A stretch of DNA of 27,680 nt from UBA1162 sp049513695 (GTDB taxonomy: Bacteria; Chloroflexota; Dehalococcoidia; GIF9; UBA5629). Below, piece by piece: positions 23,189 to 27,680 of the stretch. Position 1 is the stretch's first letter. Each line of letters begins with the position of its first letter. The stretch covers positions 1 to 27,680 of the forward strand of contig JBEKVW010000019.1 in NCBI GenBank assembly GCA_049513695.1, given 5' to 3'. The position numbers and the translations under genes were made by a program. Under the pieces are notes generated by a model. It ran no database searches and was not told the origin of the DNA. It was given only the letters and a program-made list of their open reading frames with translations.

Positions 23189-23964
23189 TATGGATATTTA
23201 ACAATACCAGGTGGGCCACCCCTCAAGCGATTGACAACAAGAAGCCTGACATCCCCTGTCACTGTGGATAAGTTATCCCACATGGTTTGATCCATTTTCC
23301 CTGTAGGATCAGGATCAATATGGTGTGAACGAAGCGTTGCATACGCGTTCAAGTCAGCCATTTGCACAAAATATGAATCCTGCGATCTGCGGTTATTAGG
23401 GTCTTCTAAAATTCGTGATACTGGAAGGTTAAGGACACCTGGCCCATAATGTGACGGTATATGATGAAACCTTCTCATTGAGCGCACTCGCTGTCTAATA
23501 AAAAAACCGTGCCCTTCGTCTGGCATAATCATACAATGGCTTTTTTTACTTCTGCAAAATGTATCCAAACGTTGTAATAAGAATGTCCAAGCGCAATATC
23601 TAATATCCCATCCTCTTACAGAAGCTTGCTGTTTGCGTATGGCAACAGAGAACGTTCTTATTTGCAACCCAGTTTGATAGTTCATAATTGACCGATATAT
23701 ATCCATCCGCTGAGCGAGGCTAATACCCGTATTTTTAAATATTCCCTTACCAGACCTGAAATCGTGTCCTTTTAATTCTGGACGTGTTGGCAAACCATAT
23801 GTAGTACGCAGATTACGGCGCAAATTGACCAGGGCATCCAGCACGGCAATCCAAGAGGATTCGTGGATTAGGAAGCCGTTTAACACAAACCATGAAGTTG
23901 GAGAGTGGATGGTTTGAGAAGAGACACCAGTATCACCTGATTCATCAATATAGCAGATATACAT
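23188..23964 (-). CDS. DUF3800 family protein
   Basis: 258 residues. MYICYIDESGDTG (Asp7, Glu8) at the N-terminus and SYFVQMADLNAYA near residue 218 are the two hallmark motifs of DUF3800, a predicted RNase H-like/phosphoesterase fold found in mobile elements and defence neighbourhoods; biochemical activity is not established. The middle has conserved-looking PELKGHDFRSGKG and MPDEGHG. The ATG at 23964 is 9 nt from SD GGGAGG (23979-23974); a TTG at 23973 would fall too near the SD. Promoter module C lies upstream. Confidence 0.85.
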   Translation of the reverse strand: MYICYIDESGDTGVSSQTIHSPTSWFVLNGFLIHESSWIAVLDALVNLRRNLRTTYGLPTRPELKGHDFRSGKGIFKNTGISLAQRMDIYRSIMNYQTGLQIRTFSVAIRKQQASVRGWDIRYCAWTFLLQRLDTFCRSKKSHCMIMPDEGHGFFIRQRVRSMRRFHHIPSHYGPGVLNLPVSRILEDPNNRRSQDSYFVQMADLNAYATLRSHHIDPDPTGKMDQTMWDNLSTVTGDVRLLVVNRLRGGPPGIVKYP

Positions 23965-23970
23965 ACGCCA

Positions 23971-24014
23971 CAACCTCCCAAGCGATGATTATACCAGTAT
24001 AGCAGAAGTGTCAA
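23971..24014 (-). promoter_or_regulatory. Island promoter/SD module, copy C (best preserved)
   Basis: Minus strand: TTGACA (24014-24009), 15 bp, extended -10 TGGTATAAT (hexamer 23993-23988), 8 nt, SD GGGAGG (23979-23974). It closely matches copies A and B over about 40 bp. Confidence 0.7.
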
Positions 24015-24079
24015 ACGTCCATAAATATCTATAGCATCCTTTTAGTTTTACCTTGAGTATTACAGCAGGGTAAGAAGCG

Positions 24080-24115
24080 CAAAAGGAAAGGCCGGAACCC
24101 ATAAGCCCCGGCCTT
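24080..24115 (-). terminator. Rho-independent terminator after the small secreted protein gene
   Basis: A perfect 8-bp stem AAGGCCGG (24088-24095) and CCGGCCTT (24108-24115) with a 12-nt loop is followed on the minus strand by TCCTTTT. Confidence 0.75.
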
Positions 24116-24132
24116 GTTGATTACTGTTATCC

Positions 24133-24471
24133 CTAAAATAGAATTTGCGGGAAGGCGATAAACCGGATTATCCCCGTAATACTATCATTTTCAGTCACAT
24201 TTTCAGCCATGGGAGTAAATTGCAGTATCCCTAGTGCTGGGTGATTGACAGCTTCCGAAGAAGAACCGCCAGCTTGTCCTATAGATTGAGAGGATGCCCC
24301 GCCGCCGAAATGATGCTTGCCACCTTCAAGATTGTTAAGTGAATACGGTTGATGCGGCCAAAACCACTTGAAATAGAACGATATTGGAAGAGGCGCATCA
24401 GCGTGGACGGCAACCGGAATCAAAGTCGCTGATAGTATAAGAAGAGTCAATAGAACTGTAATTTTCCTCAT
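24133..24471 (-). CDS. Small secreted protein, unknown
   Basis: 112 residues. The signal peptide MRKITVLLTLLILSATLIPVAVHA is likely cleaved before DAPLP. The mature part of about 88 residues has an aromatic segment (FYFKWFWPHQPYS), a Gly/His/Ser-rich stretch (GGKHHFGGGASSQSIGQAGGSSSEA) and a hydrophobic end. No family is recognised. The start at 24471 is 8 nt from GGAGG (24484-24480); the longer frame from 24513 begins inside the promoter. A terminator follows, so the gene is probably monocistronic. Confidence 0.68.
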   Translation of the reverse strand: MRKITVLLTLLILSATLIPVAVHADAPLPISFYFKWFWPHQPYSLNNLEGGKHHFGGGASSQSIGQAGGSSSEAVNHPALGILQFTPMAENVTENDSITGIIRFIAFPQILF

Positions 24472-24479
24472 TCCATTAA

Positions 24480-24502
24480 CCTCCACCAACCTCATTATAC
24501 CA
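24480..24502 (-). promoter_or_regulatory. Island promoter/SD module, copy E (divergent)
   Basis: Minus strand TGGTATAAT (hexamer 24499-24494), 9 nt, SD GGAGG (24484-24480). It shares CTGGTATAAT and geometry with copies A-D, but not the flanking bases. Confidence 0.5.
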
Positions 24503-24581
24503 GCATAGGTCAATCGTGGAAATCAGATATAGTGATTCATGGCTATTGTGCCAGCCGGAAAGTTTGCGTACAATCCCATGT

Positions 24582-25655
24582 ATGACCTATTTTGAAGGTG
24601 CTGAAATAACCTGTAAAAACTGCGGGTCTCCTGATCTGGTCAAATACGGGAAGACTGAGGGCATACAGTATTATTGGTGCAATGCGTGTAAGCATAAAGT
24701 AACCGGAAAAGACACATTGCCGAGGATGAAAACTCCCATACCCGAAATAGCGTCGGCCTTGAACGGTTACTACGGCGGTGAACCGCTAGATGCTATTCAA
24801 AATAGGTTAAGACAAGATTTTCACGATGACGTGTCAGAGCCAGCGATTTACAAATGGATAGTAAGGTTTACAGAAGAAGCAATCAGAGAAGCAAAAGACT
24901 TCACGCCCAAAGTTGGTGACGTTTGGATTGCTGACGAGACCGCATTAAACATTGGCGGTCATCATAGGGTGTGGTTTTGGGACATCATAGATACGAAAAC
25001 AAGGTATTTGTTAGCTTCTCACATATCGGAAACCAGATATGTAAAAGATGCTCAAATACTGTTTGAGCAAGCCATAAAGCGAGCCGGTAAAGTACCACGA
25101 GTAATAATCACCGATAAGCTCGCAGCCTACCCTGATGGGGTTGACATTGCCACTTTGGGCATGTCCCAGCATATACAGAGCAAACCCTTCACCAGCATAC
25201 ACAGCACGAGCCTGATAGAGCGGTTTCACGGGATTCTAAAACAGAGAACGCACGCAATTCACCACTTTCACGATATTGATACAGCCAGGATACTCACGGA
25301 AGGCTGGCTGATTCATTACAACTTCTTTAAGGACAGCGAAGTATTCGGTAATGAATCAATCGTAAAGCATATGCACGTACAAGCCCCGTTTTCCAATTGG
25401 GAAGATATAGTACGTGGTTTTGACCGTAAAAATGAGGTTAAACCCGAACCTTATACACCGCAACCCAAGACTGTAGACCTTACATATTGGGAGCAAAGCT
25501 TGGCTCATCAAAGGGAAATCGGTATGAGGGCTTACTATAAGAAAGCGCAACAAAGGCCAAAATTAAGGGGAAGGCGACCAGTGCCGAGGTCAGCACCAAA
25601 ACCACGTAACAATCGGTCAACGATAGTGAGTGTAAGGATGGATAAGCTCAAATGA
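24582..25655 (+). CDS. IS6-type DDE transposase with N-terminal zinc ribbon
   Basis: 357 residues from the ATG at 24582. A zinc ribbon (CKNC at 11-14, CNAC at 33-36) is followed by a helix-turn-helix region (EPAIYKWIVRF) and a DDE catalytic domain. The catalytic residues are Asp118 (IADETALN), Asp178 (ITDKLAAYP) and Glu213 (SLIERFHGILKQRT). The 34-residue Asp-Glu spacing and the WFWDIIDTKTRYLLASHIS segment fit the IS6 group. The catalytic triad is intact. The C-terminus is basic and Pro-rich. A GTG at 24516 would add 22 residues; neither start has a good SD. No convincing IS6-length inverted ends were found close to the gene, so the extent of the insertion sequence is undetermined. The stop overlaps the next ATG. 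Confidence 0.9.
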   Translation: MTYFEGAEITCKNCGSPDLVKYGKTEGIQYYWCNACKHKVTGKDTLPRMKTPIPEIASALNGYYGGEPLDAIQNRLRQDFHDDVSEPAIYKWIVRFTEEAIREAKDFTPKVGDVWIADETALNIGGHHRVWFWDIIDTKTRYLLASHISETRYVKDAQILFEQAIKRAGKVPRVIITDKLAAYPDGVDIATLGMSQHIQSKPFTSIHSTSLIERFHGILKQRTHAIHHFHDIDTARILTEGWLIHYNFFKDSEVFGNESIVKHMHVQAPFSNWEDIVRGFDRKNEVKPEPYTPQPKTVDLTYWEQSLAHQREIGMRAYYKKAQQRPKLRGRRPVPRSAPKPRNNRSTIVSVRMDKLK

Positions 25656-25864
25656 CTCCCGAGGAACTAAATACTTTGAAAGAAATTAAACTACTCCAAC
25701 GTGCTATTTTTAACTTGTTGGTAGAGGTTATGGGGCAAGTAAGTGGGCGAACTGTAAAATCAGTATTCGTTCTACAAGATAATGTTTTATACGAATTCAA
25801 GGGTGAAACTTCCCTAATAAGTCTGCTGGACGCTCCAAATTTTTCCGGTCAGCCTCGGCTATAG
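25652..25864 (+). CDS. Small ORF coupled to the transposase
   Basis: 70 residues, ATG overlapping the transposase stop as ATGA. The N-terminal half (ELNTLKEIKLLQRAIFNLLVEVM) is a leucine-rich helix and the rest is beta-like (KSVFVLQDNVLYEFKG). The final 23 codons lie antisense to the end of the convergent gene at 25797, so the native C-terminus may have been lost or replaced. It could be an accessory regulator of transposition; no family is recognised. Confidence 0.5.
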   Translation: MTPEELNTLKEIKLLQRAIFNLLVEVMGQVSGRTVKSVFVLQDNVLYEFKGETSLISLLDAPNFSGQPRL

Positions 25865-26147
25865 AATTCCAAGTTACTTGAAGTGATTGATATAAATTAT
25901 GCATATTGGTTAATTTGGAAATGATTTGTTTGCCTGTTGGCCAAGTTTCGGGATCAAAGGATTTTAGAACACCTTGTTCATGGTGTGCACTGGAACCTAA
26001 GCCGTGTTGCATATCAATGTGCCATGGGTTTGCCTGCAAGGCTTTACTGAATTTTGAAATGGTTGTGGATATTTGCGTAACACCAGCCATTGCATTGTCG
26101 AGAGATTTGCGTGTGTCCAAGTATTTTATTCTAGGATCATCTGCCAT
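25797..26147 (-). CDS. Hypothetical protein, possibly truncated at its 3' end
   Basis: 116 residues, helical: MADDPRIKYLDTRKSLDNAMAG, ISTTISKFSKALQANPWHIDM, then DPETWPTGKQIISKLTNMHNLYQSLQVTWNSIAEADRKNLE. No membrane segment or family is recognised. GGAGG 6 nt before the ATG at 26147 and a promoter at 26185-26213 (TTGATT, 17 bp, TATCCT) support it as a real gene. Its tail overlaps the transposase-coupled ORF by 68 bp. Confidence 0.65.
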   Translation of the reverse strand: MADDPRIKYLDTRKSLDNAMAGVTQISTTISKFSKALQANPWHIDMQHGLGSSAHHEQGVLKSFDPETWPTGKQIISKLTNMHNLYQSLQVTWNSIAEADRKNLERPADLLGKFHP

Positions 26148-26206
26148 TTCGTACCTCCAAAACCTTCCCGTGAATACCCCTCTAAGGATAGACTACATAA
26201 TACGAG

Positions 26207-26239
26207 AAATCAACCAAGAGTTAACTTGACCCCTACTTG
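26207..26239 (+). repeat. 33-bp repeat, right copy, including the right 19-bp inverted end
   Basis: It matches 21412-21444 with one mismatch as a direct repeat. Its bases 26210-26228 are the exact reverse complement of 21448-21466. GC-richer core-type sequence resumes just to the right. Confidence 0.85.
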
Positions 26240-26265
26240 AACTTTGTCCACAAACATTGTACATT
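26237..26265 (+). promoter_or_regulatory. Promoter with inverted repeat for the winged-helix gene
   Basis: TTGAAC (26237-26242), 17 bp, TACATT (26260-26265). The spacer contains TTTGT-CC-ACAAA (26243-26254), a possible autoregulatory operator. The -35 touches the end of the 33-bp repeat. Confidence 0.4.
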
Positions 26266-26289
26266 AGAACATAATAGGTGTTCGAATAA

Positions 26290-27042
26290 ATGTCAGTTCT
26301 CAGGTATTTTATCACATCGAAAGCCAAACGGACGGTGCTCAGGCTTTTCCTCACTGACCTTAAGGGTACCTTTTATACCAGGGAGGTTGCCCGACTGACC
26401 CATGAACCCCTCAATGCCGTCCGCCGTGAGCTGGGCTACCTGGAGAAAGCCGGGCTGCTGCGCTCCCATATGCAGGGCAATCTCAAATATTTTGAAGTCG
26501 TGCGGGACTTCCCATTCCTGGCGGAGTGGAGGAAAATCATACTCCGAACGCCCGACGAAGCGCAGCCGGCCGCAAAGGTTAGCACCCACAAGGTGGCAAG
26601 GGGTGAAGCAACCAGGGTATCCCCGGAAGAAGCTATAATCCCCGGCGCTCAAGTCATTATGGGACGCCAATCCGCACCTGCTGGGGCGGGCGATGCGGCA
26701 CGTGCTCCCCTGAGCCAGGCCCCCGGCCGTTCGGTTGCAGGCATCACCCAGCGCCTGGCAGAACAGTTTAAGGATATCTCTTCGGTCACGCTGGCCCTGA
26801 TACACGGTGAAGCCGCTATATCCACGGAAATACCGCCCGACGGCGTAGACCTGCTGATAGTGGGCGATGTTTCAGAAGCCGATCTCCTTCAGCTACTGGC
26901 CGGTGTGGAAGATGAGACCGGTGTAAAAATTAACCTGCGGCGTATGACGCGCAGCGACTTCGACTATCGCAACGTCAGGGGCGATCCTTTCGTCCGCCGT
27001 ATTTGGAGCGAGAAAAAGCTGGTCGTCAAGGCCAGGCACTAG
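26290..27042 (+). CDS. Winged-helix regulator with C-terminal nucleotidyltransferase-like domain
   Basis: 250 residues. Residues about 1-75 form an ArsR-like winged helix: KRTVLRLFLTDLKGTFYTREVARLT, then LNAVRRELGYLEKAGLLRS. A flexible Ala/Pro/Gly-rich linker spans about 85-150. Residues about 155-250 (SSVTLALIHGEAAI, PPDGVDLLIVGDVSEADLLQLL) resemble the MNT nucleotidyltransferase fold, where GVDLLIVGD mimics the strand carrying the catalytic Asp pair, but the GSxAxG loop is not clear, so catalysis is doubtful. It is probably a DNA-binding regulator. The stop abuts the convergent stop at 27043. Confidence 0.78.
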   Translation: MSVLRYFITSKAKRTVLRLFLTDLKGTFYTREVARLTHEPLNAVRRELGYLEKAGLLRSHMQGNLKYFEVVRDFPFLAEWRKIILRTPDEAQPAAKVSTHKVARGEATRVSPEEAIIPGAQVIMGRQSAPAGAGDAARAPLSQAPGRSVAGITQRLAEQFKDISSVTLALIHGEAAISTEIPPDGVDLLIVGDVSEADLLQLLAGVEDETGVKINLRRMTRSDFDYRNVRGDPFVRRIWSEKKLVVKARH

Positions 27043-27680
27043 CTATTCCTTATACGGCAATACCAGCGCTTCGCCTTCCAGCAATATCACCATAACATCG
27101 CTGGCTTCTGATGAATTGATCCCTGTTGCCAGCCGCTCCAACTCTTCGTCCGTTCTCTGCGGCGGGCTGGCCGGCGCCTCTCCAACATACTGCACAGCTC
27201 GAACTTTATATCCCAGTTTATGCTCGATGAGAGATAGCACTGGGGAATTTTTATCGTAGAGCAGCACCATGACGTTCTTATGAGGAACGACTTTTTCCGC
27301 CCCCAGCTTTTGGTCCTGCCTGGCGGCACTGAGATGATATAGCAGCACGGGAACGGCGATGAAGACCGTTTGCAGGCTCCACTTCATATTAATCAACACG
27401 TCAATCCCGAAGTTTGCAGTCAGGATGCCGTTTAATATCTGGTAGACAATATTGACCAGGTCGGCCGCCAGTGTCACCACAGCGACCCCAATTATTCCAA
27501 ACAGGTATATACGGCGCGACCTTGCGCCCCTTTCCAGCACTCCGCCAACTTCCACCATATCTATGATCCGGCTCCAGTAATATAACCAGAGCGGGATGGA
27601 AACCACCAGCAGTGACAGGCTCAGGCTGAGCTCATTTGTCCACCATCCCGGTTCTGCTATCACGCTTTCAGGCCTGATAT
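27043..27680 (-). CDS. DUF5671 membrane protein, partial (5' end beyond window)
   Basis: At least 212 residues. The frame stays open to the right edge, so the GTG at 27663 is probably internal, and the true start lies outside the window. PGWWTNELSLSLSLLVVSIPLWLYYWSRI, SRRIYLFGIIGVAVV and a third/fourth hydrophobic segment match DUF5671, a four-helix membrane domain common in Chloroflexota that often occurs in tandem. The C-terminal soluble part (about the last 90 residues) is variable. Its stop and the convergent regulator's stop are adjacent (TAGCTA), leaving no room for an intergenic terminator. Confidence 0.8.
   Translation of the reverse strand, partial: IRPESVIAEPGWWTNELSLSLSLLVVSIPLWLYYWSRIIDMVEVGGVLERGARSRRIYLFGIIGVAVVTLAADLVNIVYQILNGILTANFGIDVLINMKWSLQTVFIAVPVLLYHLSAARQDQKLGAEKVVPHKNVMVLLYDKNSPVLSLIEHKLGYKVRAVQYVGEAPASPPQRTDEELERLATGINSSEASDVMVILLEGEALVLPYKE

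Overview
The window looks like a chromosomal segment of an anaerobic bacterium, most likely a Chloroflexota of the Dehalococcoidia type. This is inferred from the gene content: a glycyl radical enzyme, a DUF5671 membrane protein, Ig-repeat and CARDB-type lipoproteins, a PadR regulator, and flavodoxin- and flavoredoxin-like proteins. No rRNA or tRNA is present to fix the taxonomy. Two compositional zones are visible by eye. The first, at about 1-18,900 and again after about 26,240, is GC-richer and holds housekeeping and catabolic genes. The second, at about 19,040-26,240, is AT-richer and holds short, mostly unrecognised genes plus a transposase.

Left part. The 5' end of an MtaB-type tRNA methylthiotransferase reads off the left edge. 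Diverging from it is a three-gene unit: a glycyl radical enzyme (GRE), its radical-SAM activase, and a tandem FMN split-barrel protein. A convergent alpha/beta hydrolase follows. It is divergent from a PadR regulator, and their shared intergenic region carries two promoters and three inverted repeats. Next come a CARDB-like lipoprotein translationally coupled to a DUF6790-like membrane protein, then recJ, which overlaps tail-to-tail with lgt in an ftsY-lgt operon.

Middle. A two-domain flavodoxin-fold oxidoreductase sits downstream of a lipoprotein with five Ig-like repeats, with a strong terminator between them. A four-gene minus-strand operon follows: Fur-family regulator, metal-binding lipoprotein, permease, ATPase. 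Its promoter overlaps a Fur/Zur-like palindrome, so it is probably an autoregulated zinc or manganese importer. A flavoredoxin-like protein and an SRPBCC protein close the core block.

Island. The AT-rich segment carries a dCTP-deaminase/dUTPase-fold protein lacking the canonical deaminase glutamate, several small membrane, secreted or Cys-rich proteins, a DUF3800 protein, an IS6-type transposase with a coupled small ORF, and other orphans. Two structures tie it together. The first is a promoter/Shine-Dalgarno module, TGnTATAAT with the SD only 8-9 nt downstream, placed before five minus-strand genes. The second is a set of AAGAGTTAACTTG repeats. Two of these form perfect 19-bp inverted ends around a 4.78-kb segment (21448-26228), and a third copy abuts the left end to make a 40-bp palindrome. 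Core sequence resumes with a winged-helix/nucleotidyltransferase-like regulator and a convergent, edge-truncated DUF5671 protein.
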